A DNA stretch of 64,000 nucleotides from Naematelia aurantialba (GCA_021527695.1 JAKFAO010000008.1:434001-498000), one strand, 5' to 3'. Positions 11,509 through 23,392 are shown, numbered from the stretch's first letter. The notes: generated by a model not told the origin, from the sequence alone. Made by a program: numbers and translations.

Positions 11509-13054
11509 ATGTCCGCTCTCGCCTCGCCCTCGTCACACCTGATCTCGGAAGCGACACTGATCAAGCAAGGTGCTGAAGCGGTGTGTCTCCTGGTTGGACT
11601 GCCGCTGATCATCACTAGAAAGTCTACGCGCTACCGTCCCTCTATCCCGAGCCGCAGGTGTATTGGCCCTCTTCCTCTTCCGCCACATCGTCTTCCACAT
11701 CTCGCCCTGCTCTCCCGATCTCATCCACAGCTCCATCATCAGCACCAGCTTCAACTCCAGCACCATCAACAGCACCAGCACCGTCGTCGTCGTCGTCATC
11801 CTCACCTTCACACGAGCCAACGCCAGTGATCCTCAAACACCGCTTCACAAAGCGCTACCGACACCCCTCTCTCGACGCCTCTCTGACCCGCTCTCGCCTG
11901 GCATTCGAAGCACGGGCGCTGACCCGTTGTGCCCGGGCGGGCGTGTCTGTGCCCAGGGTACTATGGGTCGACGAGGGCGGCGGAGTGCTGGGCCTCGAGC
12001 GGATCGAGGGGTGGAGCGTGCGGGAGGTGCTGGGTGGTGGAGCGGAGGGGGAGTTGGAAACTGCCGATGAAGAGGAGGAAGAGCAGGAGCCAGAGCAGAA
12101 TTCTGCTGAAGCTGAGGCTGAGGTTGGGGCTGTGGTCAGGGTTGAGGTCGAGAAGGATGAGCAAGTGCGTAGGGGGCCAGATGCGAGTCTTGAGCGAGGG
12201 GTGGACAAGCTGCAGTTGGACGGAGACCAACATGTCAGCGAGGGCATGCTCGCTCTGGAGCGTATAGGCGTGACGCATGGTCCGTCGTCTCTGGCTCTAT
12301 CTACAGGACGTGCGAGGCGTCCGCTGACATGGCCAGAACATCTCATGTCTTCCATCGGCGCGGCACTGGCACGGCTCCATACCACCGCGATCGTGCATGG
12401 CGACCTCACGACTTCAAACATGATGGTCCGCCTCACACCGACCGCTGCAGACCCCTACGAGATCGTACGTCCTGCTTGTCTCATTGTCTCCACACCCAGG
12501 TCCCACAAAGGTCCAACTCCATCTCAGCCTCGCGGTACGTCTTCACGTCCCACTCCATCTCAGCCTCACTGCAGTGTCTCTCTGTCTCGCAACACGAAAC
12601 AGAGGCGCTCGACTGACGCTCGTAGGTCCTCATAGACTTTGGCCTGTCTTCGACTGCGCAGCTCGCGGAAACCTACGCCGTGGACCTCTACGTCCTCGAA
12701 CGGGCATTCGCGAGCACGCACCCCCAAAGCGAGGCCCTGTATGCTGGAGTGAGCCTGCTCTTCATCCTCCTTTCCGTCATCTTCCTGACGTTCCCCCCTC
12801 ACGCCGAGCTTTCCATCCCTCCGATCGCCCATCCGGCGTAGATATTCGGATGCTCAATCTGATTTCAACCCAACCTCATGCCGAGCTGACGTGGTAGGTG
12901 CTTGAGAGCTATGCGCGCGGCCTGGGGGAGAAGAAGTGGACGCCGATCGAGACCAAGCTGAAGGAAGGTGCGTCGCGAAACAGTCCCAGTCCAGCCTACA
13001 TACTCATCACTTATAGTGCGTTTGAGAGGACGGAAGAGAGATATGACAGGCTAG
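11509..13054 (+). CDS. BUD32: KEOPS/EKC atypical kinase Bud32
   Basis: Five exons (11509-11580, 11619-12464, 12626-12748, 12898-12967, 13017-13054) give 382 residues. Family motifs: [14 protein letters not shown] (start of the ATP site), [16 protein letters not shown] (Lys), the catalytic loop [10 protein letters not shown], the metal-binding [21 protein letters not shown], and the typical C-terminus [13 protein letters not shown]. Bud32 is the ATPase/kinase subunit of KEOPS, which makes t6A at position 37 of tRNAs, and helps telomere maintenance. The protein is about 120 residues longer than usual because of a Ser/Ala/Pro insertion in the N-lobe (~residues 34-77) and an acidic insertion (~145-225) before [10 protein letters not shown]. 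The first intron is only 38 bases. Confidence 0.95.
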
Positions 13055-13744
13055 AGATGTACCTCATATCGTTCGAACTGGCCCTCGCCTAGCACCGGTC
13101 GCATGGCTCTTATCCTGATAATCCAGCGCAGAGCGGCATCGATAGCATGGAACAGTAACATCCTGTCATACATGGGGAATACTAATACAGACTCGTCCAA
13201 GCCGTGTAAAGGATACAGCGAGGCGGGGATAAACTATCAGGAATCGCGGCAAGACGTAAGAGCTGATTCACTTCGTCGAGCCCCCAGCAGCCCTGGAGAG
13301 GCTAAGCGATGGACGGATTTGCCTAGTCTGACAGTGCTCGAGGTGAGCTTATAAGCAAATCAACGCTGCGAGACAAGCTGACATATGCAGGCTGACTAGA
13401 TATCAGCCTGCCACGAAGCGTACTCTGCACCTTTGCCGCGAGAGCAAGAGCAGGTTGATCCGCCGAGCCGCGCCGGTAGCTCGGCCTGGTTACTCGCTAT
13501 GGAGCCTGAGGCGTGGCGGGCAGAGCCCAGATGGAGCACTTTGCGCGTGGTGAGAGCTCCGCGAGGCACGCTCCGCCGATACCCAGAGCACGCTGGGCCG
13601 GCAGGGGAGACGAATTTGGGGGGCGGCTCCAGGAGTCCAGGTGGAGGAACGACAACGATCGCTGACCGCGTCGGGGTTAGCCAGCTCGGGTTGAGACGTT
13701 GCAAGCTGTCTGAAATCCCGCAAGCCGAGGTCGTACGCTGCTTG
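13055..13744. other. Convergent intergenic region
   Basis: This lies between the 3' ends of BUD32 and the GATA gene. Open frames on the minus strand (13396-13744) might be a further GATA exon, but the in-phase splice meets a stop quickly, so they are not called. Confidence 0.45.
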
Positions 13745-14388
13745 TTAGCTGATGCGTCTCGAGTCACTCAACTCGTGGCTCACCCTGATGGCCAGCAATG
13801 TTGCCGCGGCGTCTCCCATGTCCTCGTCGAGCACATCGAGCTGATCAAAATGTTCGAAGGGGTCGAGCGGTCCAAAATCGGGTGAGAGTTGGTCGACACT
13901 GCTGGCATACAATTGTGTTGAGCACGAGCGGGACCGACTCTGGGATTTTCGTGTCTTGCCCCAATACCGTCGTGGCCGGTGCTGCTTGTGCTCCGTCACC
14001 TGATGGTCAGCCTCAGGTATCTCGGTCTCGCGATATTTCAAGACGCACATACAGGCCGCAAGCATTGCATAGCATTTTCCCGGCACTCAGTTCGCCCACG
14101 GTCTGCTGTGCGGTCCGCCACAGCGAGGTGGCGCGCTGTGGTCTGAGCAACGCCGACATGGGAACTCACCTCGTCGCAGCCGCAGTTCTCGCAGCGGCCT
14201 TCGCGGATAGGACGTGTCTTCCGATCCTCGCGGGATCGAGGCGTGGACGGCCCCGGTATCGTGCGGATCTCAGGCTGGGGCGACTCGGAAGGGGTCTTGG
14301 GAAAGAAGAGGTTTCGAGTCAACAGCGGTGCGGTCACGGGTCTCGTCATGATATGCTGAAGAAACTCGTGCGGATGAGCGCTTGTCAT
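13745..14388 (-). CDS. GATA-type zinc-finger transcription factor
   Basis: Exons 14388-14170, 14135-14049 and 13999-13745 join in phase. The zinc finger spans the first two introns: CENCGCDE, then RATSLWRTA, then LCNACGLY, then VTEHKQHRPRRYW with a basic tail, as in DNA-binding GATA fingers. The intervening loop between the two Cys pairs is 26 residues, versus 17-20 usual in fungi; the extra part is around QQTVGELSA. The first intron is only 34 bases. The C-terminus is acidic (LDPFEHFDQLDVLDEDMG), a possible activation region. The ATG at 14388 is the first good start after no clear upstream exon; a further 5' exon is possible because the frame stays open upstream. Unspliced, the last exon ends at 13745. 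Confidence 0.75.
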
Positions 14389-16087
14389 GCGGTGGGAACC
14401 TTCGCAGAAAGAAGGAGACCTGGCCACGCCACAGAGACCCAGCTCTCTTCCCCACAACGAGGGACGATACAATGCACCCAAGGACGAATTAGAGCTCACT
14501 CTTTGTTAAAATCTGTTTGGTGTATAGACTGAGAACGCTGGAAGATGAGCAATCTCAATCGCTTGAGAACAGGTTTGCTCCACATCGCACTGGGGGACAA
14601 AGCAGGGATGACGTTTCGTCAGGATGCAGATTCGAGCTCCGCCGAGGCAGGAAGGGCTGAGTCAGCCGGGCAAAGGGGCATGGAAGGCGGAGATTGCTCC
14701 AACAGATCCTCAGAGGCAAAGGGCGAGGGCGGCAAGGTGAGAAGAGAGAATGAAAGGACACACGCTCTCTCGGTCCCGGGTCTCGGAGCTCGCCCAGGTG
14801 CGGAGCGTGGGCGCAACTGCAGGGAGGAGAGATGGTATGTGGAGAGAAACTCGTGGAAATTGGTCGATGCAAGTGGTGAGAAGAGAGAGAAAGATGGGAG
14901 AAGGTAATGCCGTCGCAGTGAGATGGCCAGAGTGAGATGCGACTTTGTGGCCAATGCCCTTTGGGAGGACACGCCTCGACGTTGCGGCGCACAGACACAC
15001 ATGCCTCGTCACTATCAGCGTCGATCATCAGTTGATGCATGGGGCAAAGGAAGTATCGTCGCATCATGATGGAGCATCAGCTGAGAGCGACGTCTGTACC
15101 ACAGCGTGCAGTCTGTCCGTGCACGTTGCCATGCTGACTAGCCACCGCCGTCGTGGGGGTTGATGACCCAGCCAGTAGGCGGTGGTGTGCTTGTCAAAGG
15201 GAAAATGAAAGGGTCGGGCAGGCAAGTCGACCGCCAACGATTACGGTCCAGCATCTCAGGCGCCGATCCCATTCGAGGGGTACAGCGCGCCCATGTCGCA
15301 CAGGCGTGCAGTCAGCGGCAATCCCCAGTGGACCCCAGAGTCAGACCCGCATCCCGCACGAACAGACGTCCTTTGACCCGAATACGCTGGGGAACCGAGC
15401 TAGGGAAGGAAAATCTAGCTCTTCAAGTGGTCGAGCGGTTGTGTCGGATCAGCCTGAGCAGGGACTGGGTGAGGCGGACACATCAATAGGCCAGTAGCAG
15501 CGTGGAACCCCATGTAGGCGGGCGGGTGACGCGTCAGTCTGGGCTGGGAGGGTCCAATATAGCCTCAAGGCAAGTTCACGGTAACGATGTAAGTGAGGGA
15601 ATGTGAACAGACGTTGAATGAGTCTATGAAGGAGTAAGGAAGGAAAAGAGTTGGTAAGAGTGGAGCATGGCTTTGTCTTCGGTTTAAGTCTTGACCGTCG
15701 CGAATGGTCGAGTTTGAAATGGCTGGATGTCGTCTTGTTCAAGCAGGAATACGTTGATTACAGCGCCAGGATACACGCCTTGATAAGCATTGGGCCATGT
15801 CTCTGGAGTAGGCAAGTTTTGAGCATCTGGCTTGTTCCAGCCCCGCAGTGAGACCAGCAGAGTACTTTGATCGCGCGACGTCAGGTAATTGGTAAATCGC
15901 AAATATCGGCGTTAAGGTATATTGTGTTTATTTCCGACGGCCAACGGTTTGGCAACCTCTCAGATATCAGGCTCACCTTGCTGCAGGGCAGACCGGCGCA
16001 AAACCTTTGCGTACGACCCGTTCGAGATACTCTGTCCTTCAAGTCTCTCCTCCCTCTCATCCTTCGACAGTCTACGACTACCGCAGG
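14389..16087. other. Divergent promoter region between GATA factor and RPL3
   Basis: 1.7 kb with no gene supported on either strand. Immediately upstream of RPL3 the sequence is pyrimidine-rich (16028-16070), as often seen near ribosomal-protein gene starts. A protein-like minus-strand frame without ATG at 15684-15902 is discussed in the findings. The GATA gene may have a long leader here. Confidence 0.5.
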
Positions 16088-17979
16088 ATGTCTCACCGAA
16101 AGGTGCGTTGATCACTGCTTCCGTCTTTCAGCGACATCAGCAAGCAGTGATGCTTGTGACTGGAACACGACGGCGCATGTGGGGTTACAGATTCAAGCTG
16201 ACTTCTCTCTAGTACGAACAGCCCCGTCACGGCTCGCTCGCCTTCCGTGAGCCATTCTCGAGTAGCCCAATGGAAGTATGCTGATTATATCCCAGTTCCC
16301 AGGAAGCGTGCGGCCCGTCACAGGGGAAAGGTGAAGGCGTTCCCTAAGGTAGGTTTCGAATTTCATTCGCCTGGTCTCGTCGGAGGATTGGCATGTCGCA
16401 TGAACTTGGTCAAAGGGAGGCAGGAAGAAATGCGGGTGTGGAGATCGAATGGCTGGGTCAGCAGAGTGTGAAGGGAAAAGAGAGAGTGTGAAGCGAGAAG
16501 AGAGAGAGTGTGAAGCGAGAAGAGAGAGTCTGTGAAGCGAGAAGAGAGAGCAGCGGGATGCTTGGACGTCGCTGACTTTCCTCAGGACGACCCCAAAAAG
16601 CCCGTCCACCTTACCGCCATCATGGGCTACAAGGCCGGCATGTCGCACGTCGTCCGAGACCTCGACCGTCCAGGATCGAGTGAGCTTTGATTCTCCATGT
16701 CGCAGAACAGAGACTAATGATTTCGCAGAGATGCACAAGCGTGAAGTTGTCGAGGCTGTTACCGTTGTTGAGACTCCCCCCATGGTTGTTGTCGGTGTTG
16801 TCGGTTACGTCGAGACCCCCCGCGGCCTGCGATCGCTCACAACCGTGTGGGCCGAGCACCTTTCGGACGAGATCAAGCGTCGGTTCTACAAGAACTGGTA
16901 CCGATCAAAGAAGAAGGCATTCACCCGGTACGCCAAGAAGCACTCTGAGAACAACGGCCAGTCTATCGCCCGCGAGCTCGAGCGCATCAACAAGTACTGC
17001 ACCGTCGTCCGTGTGCTCGCCCACACCCAGCTGTCCAAGACGGGCCTCGCACAGAAGAAGGCCCACCTCATGGAGATCCAGGTGAACGGCGGCAGCATCG
17101 CAGACAAGGTCGAGTTTGCAAAGTCGCACTTTGAGAAGACGATCGAGGTTGGCCAGATCTTTGAGCAGGACGAGGTCATCGACGTTATTGCCGTTACCAA
17201 GGGTCACGGATTCGAGGGTGTCACCCACCGTTGGGGCACCAAGAAGCTGCCACGAAAGACCCACAAGGGTCTGCGAAAGGTCGCTTGTATCGGAGCGTGG
17301 CATCGTGAGCTCTTTGCAAAGCGTCTGGGCGAGCACGTGTGCTGATGTGTGCAGCTTCAAAGGTCATGTTCTCGGTCGCTCGTGCCGGTCAGAACGGTTA
17401 CCACCACCGAACGGAGATGAACAAGAAGTGAGTAGCGGGCAAACTTGATTCGAGGCCAGTGCTGACGGGTCAGGATCTACCGAATCGCCAACGGCGCCGA
17501 CGAGTCTTCCGGTTCGACTGACTTTGACATTGGCAAGAAGACTGTCACTCCTATGGGCGGCTTTGTGCGATACGGTATCGTCAAGAACGACTTTGTCATG
17601 CTCAAGTGAGTGATCCGGCCCTTTGGCTAGTGTAGTGTATCAGCGTGCTCACGCCGACTGCAGGGGCTGCATCCCGGGACCCGTCAAGCGTGTCATCACC
17701 TTGCGAAAGGTACGTGTCCCTTGCTCTCTCCACTCTGCCTTGCATGTCGAGGCGTCCGGGGCAGTAGCTGACAGTGGTAGGCTCTCCGCGTGCACGTCTC
17801 GCGAGCCCACCTCGAGAAAGTGCAGCTCAAGGTGAGTCTGACAAGTACACTCAGTATGGGGAGACGGTCTGATCCGCGTCTAGTACTACGACACGACCTC
17901 GAAATTCGGCCACGGCCGATTCAACACCGACGCCGAAAAGGCCCAGTTCCTGGGCCAGCTCAAGATCCGATCGGCCTAA
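16088..17979 (+). CDS. RPL3: 60S ribosomal protein L3 (uL3)
   Basis: Ten exons: 16088-16102, 16213-16246, 16296-16348, 16586-16679, 16729-17304, 17355-17427, 17474-17605, 17664-17709, 17781-17831, 17884-17979. The product begins [20 protein letters not shown] and contains [40 protein letters not shown] and [20 protein letters not shown], ending GQLKIRSA. L3 is universal in the large subunit and reaches the peptidyl-transferase centre; the W of the HRWGTKK loop and the conserved His are present. The first exon is only 15 bases, a common arrangement for fungal ribosomal genes. Intron 3 (237 bases) holds a purine repeat. Full length and complete. Confidence 0.98.
16464..16556. repeat. Purine-rich tandem repeat in RPL3 intron 3
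   Basis: About four ~24-base units built on GTGTGAAGCGAGAAGAGAGA fill much of the 237-base intron 3 of RPL3. Confidence 0.85.
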
Positions 17980-18695
17980 GCTGGTCGGTCGCGGTGCGGA
18001 CGTGTCGGACGAGGCGCGGCGTGGGCGAGGTCTATCTAGTACTTCGTGCATGCATGTATACTACGAGGAGCGATGCGCCATGTGGTCGCTTGGCTTGGCA
18101 TGTCGAGTTTGACGGCGAGGTTGACGTCGAGGTTGACGTCGCGGTGCTGTTGAGCCTGGTCGACGCTGGACGTGCGGTCTACAGACAAGACGCAAAGGAG
18201 CACAGGCGGCTGTACACGACGACTGAATGGTGGTTGCTGATCTCCAAGTGACGCCACAACTGATTCGTCGCTGCGATACTCCAATCGCTGACGGAGCACA
18301 CACGCTCATGCTCACCAGCACACATACTTAGGCGTAGGCGATGGGCCTGCCCTGATTTCTTGCGTTGGGCTTTGCTGATAGTATCCGCTGCGATGCACAA
18401 CTAGAGCCAGCACACACGACGTATCCTCGCCCCGCGAGACACTGCCGTTCCACTACGAGTTTGATCTGCAATATATATCTATGTATGCATGTAGATGTAC
18501 ACAGATATGTATGACCCAACGACAAGACTGCTTCCGCTTCACCATTTGTCCACTGTCCACTGTCCACTGTCCACTGTCCACTGTCCACTGTTCACTTGTC
18601 CACGTGTCCACTGTCCACGCATCCACTCGCGGCGATCTCTCTACACATCTAAGTCTAGTCGGCGTTCGGCAGTACACATACCGCACGAGCATTCA
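17980..18695. other. Convergent intergenic region with heptamer repeat
   Basis: Lies between the 3' ends of RPL3 and the 4CXXC-R1 gene. It contains the 18546-18625 heptamer array and otherwise no supported gene. Confidence 0.6.
18546..18625. repeat. TGTCCAC heptamer tandem repeat
   Basis: The 7-base unit TGTCCAC is repeated about nine times, exact at first and degenerate towards the right end. Confidence 0.9.
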
Positions 18696-21349
18696 CTACG
18701 ATCCACCAGGACGTCGACTCCACTTGGGCTGTGCCGCGGTCGCCGCGTATCCCGTATACCCACCGTGCGTGTTCCCCCTGCCGCTACTCGGCGGTGCGGT
18801 CTGCCCAGCTCCCTGTCCGAACCCAGGCCCAGGCGCAGGTTCAGGTCCGCGTCCGGAGTCGACACTGCCAGGCGAATGTCGAGCTTCCGATGCGGCTATG
18901 CTGAGGAGGTCGAGGTTCTGCGGATGCTGCCTCGTGCCCGAATCTTGCCCACAGCCAGGCCCAGAGATAGAGCCACAGCCACAGCCAGGGCCTGAGCCAG
19001 GGCCAGGGCCAGATGCCGCACCTCCTACCTGCAGGTCGACTTGGCTGAATGGAATTCCATTCCGAGCCCCCCCGAGTCGAGCCTGACTGGGGGACGACGT
19101 ATCCCGCTGAGCCGGGTAAGACGCAGAAGATGCCTGTTGCTGGTTATCGGTCGCGGTGCGCTCGGCAATGTTCTGCGGATTGGCTCGTGGGGAATGCGAG
19201 TACGGTGGAGGGTCGTTGTGGATGGCCAGGCCGAGCGAGGGAGGCATGAACTCCGAGGGTGCCGTCGTGGTCGCCGTTTCGAGGGAGACCTGGGAATACT
19301 GATACGTCTGGAACCCGCTGAACGAGGCGTTGCCGTGCTCGGAGGCGCCAGTAAGCGTGGGATCCCACGAGTCATGCGCTGTCGGTGCAGGGGGGAACAG
19401 CAGGTCGTCTTGCGGGAGCGAGGGGGATTGACCAAGTCGGATAGGCGGAGCTGTTTGCCACGGCACCTGGGCATCGGAAACCCCCATGGCAGGTGGGAGG
19501 ACGGTGGCGAGAGACTGGTGTGTCAACAGGCCGGAATAGTCGCCGCTCGCTGTAGAGGACGGGAAAGGCAGCGAATCGTTTTGTCCTGCAGCACCAGGGG
19601 TGAGAGCCTCCGCGGACAGCGTAGGCGAGCTCCCAGGCTGCAATGAAGATAATCTGCCATCGACAAAATATGACGGTTGCATTGCTTCGGCGGGCGAGAA
19701 CGAGTCAAAAGTCGGATAGTTCAGAGAGGTATCGAGTGGATCGTGAGTCGGATAGAAAGCAGAACCCGGATTAGCAAGGCGGGATAGATAGTCGTTCGTA
19801 TTCGGAGGGACGATGGCTGGTCGAGCAGGGAAGGCGAGCCGATGAGGAACTGGTGAAGGGGTCAGGGAAGATAAACTGCTCGACGCTGCTGTTACAGCCC
19901 CATCTTCGTCAGACGACCAGCCGCCGACTGTATCGCCGTCAGAATCGACCTCTTTGACTCGGCCATGCACCTGAACCGGCTTTGTAGGCTGCGGTGGGAC
20001 CTTGAGTTTGACGACCAGGCTAATCTCTTCGAGTGGCTTCGTCCCCTTCACGCCGGCTCTTTGTGGTCCATCTAGCTTTCGCTTCTTCTTCTCCTTGGGT
20101 ATCTTTATAGGAGTCGTGACTTCTTCAGGCGGGAGTTCGGGCGATAGAACATCCGTAGATTGGTCGACCAGCCTGACGCGATCGAAAGGGACGCCCACTT
20201 GATCCACCACCGCCTTCTCTAGCCATGCCTGGACGGTGATGGGTCCGCTGCCTTCCCGTCGTATGCGTTGCGAGAGGGACTTTGTCCGGATCCCCACGCC
20301 GGACGGGCCCAGCAGATGCGCCAGATTGCGTTTCCGTATACAGTTGGCGCAGTTGCAGCAGTCTTTGCACAGCGGGCAGATGAACGAACGGGATTCACTG
20401 TCGAATTGGAAGTAGCTGTACCTGCACAGACGGTCAGCTCGCCCGCGCCTCCCGATTCTACAGCTCCATGTTACTTGTCTGCGAGACGTACCTCTTGCAA
20501 CATGTTTCACAGAAGACTGCTCGGCAGATGGGATTGACATTTCGGCACCTCATCTTGAGCTTTTCCGACTTGCGCTTGCACTGATGGCACGCCTCGCCAG
20601 GGAGAAGCTGCAAAGCATTGCCCGTCAGCATGTCCAGCTCTAAGCATGGTATCGCACACGTCTCATATATGACTCACATGGTACGCTGAGACGCCTGCTT
20701 TCACGGCTGGTTCAGGTGGCGGCGGGGGTCTGGCGTCTCTCTCGTTCAACAGCCCCCTCTTGCGCATCTCCCTTCTCAACTCCCTCTCCAGCCCACCCCA
20801 TCTCCGCCAACGAAAGTCCTCGCCGACGTCTCCAACCTCTGCCTCGTCCCCTGGTGCTAGGTGTCCTCCGCGTCCGAAGCCGAATCGCCAGCGGCGGTCC
20901 TCACCGCTCCGCCAGTGCGTGCAGTCCTGGTACTCTCCATCTGCGATGCGGCGCTTGAGCTGGCGGTCGCTGGGCATCTCAACGCAGGCGATACGGTGGA
21001 CCTCGGACGGGCCGGGCTGGGACAAGATGAACCCCGAGCGGTCGTATACTGTTTTATGCGGCGTGTCGCGTTTCCGACGAGGTGCGCTGGGTGGATGAAC
21101 AGGGAGAGACGAGGATGAAGCGGTCGGCTGTATGCCCAACGAGTCGAGGAGCAGCTGATTCTCCAGGATCAACCGCCTCCGAGTCTCCTCGTCTACAATA
21201 CATCAGAATTGCGGTGCTCAATACTGCTTCAAGGTGCGGAGCGTCCACTCACAAGTCTCCTCCTCTTCCTCATCATCGTCAAAGTCGGTGTCGCCATCTG
21301 CTTCGACTGGCGGCCGCTCTTTCACTCTCTCTTGGGCCGACTTGTGCAT
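18696..21349 (-). CDS. Zinc-finger 4CXXC-R1 (CDCA7/R1-type) protein
   Basis: Exons 21349-21253, 21192-20678, 20607-20492 and 20421-18696 give about 817 residues. The zinc-finger domain spans exons 3 and 4: CHQCKRKSEKLKMRC, CRNVNPIC, FCETCCKRYSY, then CPLCKDCCNCANCIRKR, the cysteine pattern of the zf-4CXXC_R1 domain found in CDCA7 and monoamine-oxidase-A repressor R1. Such proteins are nuclear and bind DNA or chromatin regulators; a chromatin role is inferred. An acidic N-terminal segment (DFDDDEEEEE) and a basic segment precede it. The last ~430 residues are disordered, ending in a Gly/Pro-rich tail. The start at 21349 is the first in-frame ATG after a stop; an upstream exon cannot be excluded. 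Confidence 0.82.
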
Positions 21350-21897
21350 GTCTGGATGCTTTCGAGCTGCCGACACCCCTCGATCGAGTCACCTGACAGC
21401 CTGGCCGCGAGCCATAGACGTAGACTCGCGACGTTCAAGCGGAAGGCAATGTCCATGCGCAGTGCGTTCGGCGCGAGATTCCTTGACGACTCGCTGTGAG
21501 ATCCCGAGTTTGGGTATGGGACGCACCCGAGTGAGCCCGTTCCGTGGCAGACTTGTGAGGCGTAGAGGCTTATATTCACTCGATGACCTCGACACCAACA
21601 CCACAAGCGTGCAGGAGGTTGGGTATGTTGGATACCAATGAGCAACCAGTCCAGGATACGAAGTACAACGGAGAGCACAATATCGCGGAACCAAATTTCA
21701 TCTGCAACCAAGCACGTGGCAGCTGTCACCTTGACAACGGCTAGTCCCTGCATCAAACCTCTCGCTCTCTCTCGAGTTGGCTCTGCAAAGCGAAGCTGAT
21801 TCTCCTGGGGATCGGCAGCAGCGAAATCTTAGAACCAATCTCCACGGATGATACAGCATTAGATATAACGACCGGCTTGCCCGCTCCCCCCCTCATC
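21350..21897. other. Intergenic region, nothing recognised
   Basis: Separates the start of the 4CXXC-R1 gene from the end of the first F-box gene. Open frames at 21389-21694 could hold an upstream exon of the 4CXXC-R1 gene but no good splice joins them. Confidence 0.4.
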
Positions 21898-22998
21898 TCA
21901 TAGCTCGTCTTTCACTCTGCTCCAGCATCGCACTTGCTCCTCCGGCAATGTCCGCCTTCCATGCCTGGCAAGCCAATCCCCCAGCTTTATAAACTCCAGT
22001 CTTTCTTGCACGATTTTGCTCGACTCAAGATGAGGTAGCACCGGAACCCAGCAATCTTGATTCCTCTTCTCCTTTGCCAAGATCGATTTCGCCCACACCA
22101 CCTCGATCTTATCGCGCACCACAGCCTCTGCTCCGGCGGCCGTCATATCGCCTGCCCATGCCGGATCGAGTTGTTCCGACCCCACGACCGTGAGGCGCCA
22201 AGGGCCTTCGAGAGCGATGCATGCAAGCTGACTTGCGACGCACGGTGAGCCCGGCCAGTCGTTTCGCCAGGACGATGACGCCTTCCAACCCGACTCCCAC
22301 CGTCCAAATACCAGCACCACCTCTTCCACGCTCGGTCCGAGGCGGTCGAGCATGCGCGTGCCGTCCGCTCCGCGGATCCAGAAGCAGCCGTATCGCAAGG
22401 TGATGACGATGCGACGAATGCTGGACTGCAGAAAGGCGCCGCCGAAGCCTGCAGGGGCGCGAGATGTCGGTGGAAGCGTGTCCTGCAGGACCAACGTCGA
22501 GGGCTGCAGCTGTTGGAGCAGAGGGCATGACCAGGGCAACACAGGCGTCCAGGTGGGCGAAGAGGAAGATATGTCGCAGCCCAGGTAGCAGTAGGTATAC
22601 CACGGCGAGTCGTCAGAGAGCCGCACCGTATCGAGATTCGGCAAGACACAGCGCAGGTCAGGCAAGTGCCTGCAGCTGCCGCGGTGCGAGCGTACGTTGA
22701 GGATCCGCGTGCATGCCAAGAGATCAAGCTTGCTTCTGCTATACATATTGTTCTGTGTCGTGGTGAAGACTCCGACCAGGTCGCCGAATGGAAGTTCGCA
22801 GTATATGAGCGGTCCTGCGATTTGGAAGAACAGCCTCGAGACTCGGAGGCAGGTCGCAAGCGTCGATCGGTCCGTGAGCGCGAGCACTGACCTCAGCACA
22901 TCGCCGTGTAGCCGTGGAGAGTCAGACGGAAGGGGAAGGCGCTTCATGCTGATGGCGGTTGAGTTGACTGGACGGCCAAAGCAGCGCGCGAGGACCAT
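21898..22998 (-). CDS. F-box-like protein, copy 1
   Basis: Single exon, 366 residues, ATG at 22998. The N-terminal region (~residues 28-70) reads like a divergent F-box: HGDVLRSVLALTDRSTLATC, LRVSRLFFQIAGPLIYCEL. The rest has repeated hydrophobic strands typical of the substrate-binding part of such fungal proteins. F-box proteins recruit targets to SCF ubiquitin ligases through Skp1; the target here is unknown. A paralogue lies immediately upstream on the same strand (23393-24537). The protein ends in KDEL, but with no signal peptide this is probably chance. Confidence 0.7.
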   Translation of the reverse strand: MVLARCFGRPVNSTAISMKRLPLPSDSPRLHGDVLRSVLALTDRSTLATCLRVSRLFFQIAGPLIYCELPFGDLVGVFTTTQNNMYSRSKLDLLACTRILNVRSHRGSCRHLPDLRCVLPNLDTVRLSDDSPWYTYCYLGCDISSSSPTWTPVLPWSCPLLQQLQPSTLVLQDTLPPTSRAPAGFGGAFLQSSIRRIVITLRYGCFWIRGADGTRMLDRLGPSVEEVVLVFGRWESGWKASSSWRNDWPGSPCVASQLACIALEGPWRLTVVGSEQLDPAWAGDMTAAGAEAVVRDKIEVVWAKSILAKEKRNQDCWVPVLPHLESSKIVQERLEFIKLGDWLARHGRRTLPEEQVRCWSRVKDEL

Positions 22999-23392
22999 GA
23001 CGGCACTTTCGGCTCAGCTCCCAGTCGTCAGCTGACTGACTGGTTGTGGGAGTGTCACTCGGGATGGCTATCCGCATTCCTTTATAGGTCTACGGCTTTT
23101 ATTCCCCGTATCGTTCCCATATGCTGTCCATGCCCTCGAGGCCGTGTCCCAGCAGACACCGCATCCCACCGTCGCCGACTCCCCTTTGGGGTCCGTTTCA
23201 AAGGGCACGGTGCATACATATATATATTTAGGTTAGTCGCTCCGAAGCGGCCGCCGGGATGCCCGTGCGATCGGATTCGAAAAAAAACATGCTTAATGCT
23301 AGAGGGTGGCAAACAGATCTACCTGGTTCATGCGATCGAAAGGACCGTCGACAGAGAGAGAGAATGGGGGAAATACATGGCCACCTGATCGA
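22999..23392. other. Intergenic spacer between F-box paralogues
   Basis: Holds the promoter of copy 1. A short TATATATATTTAG stretch lies at 23217-23230. No gene seen. Confidence 0.5.

Noticed and set aside
16103..16212. Box C/D snoRNA in RPL3 intron 1
   Set aside because: A GTGATGC and a CTGAC are present, but the C box is imperfect and CTGAC is the branch point; no terminal stem found.
21898..21912. C-terminal KDEL on F-box copy 1 as ER retention signal
   Set aside because: No signal peptide or ER context; most likely coincidence.
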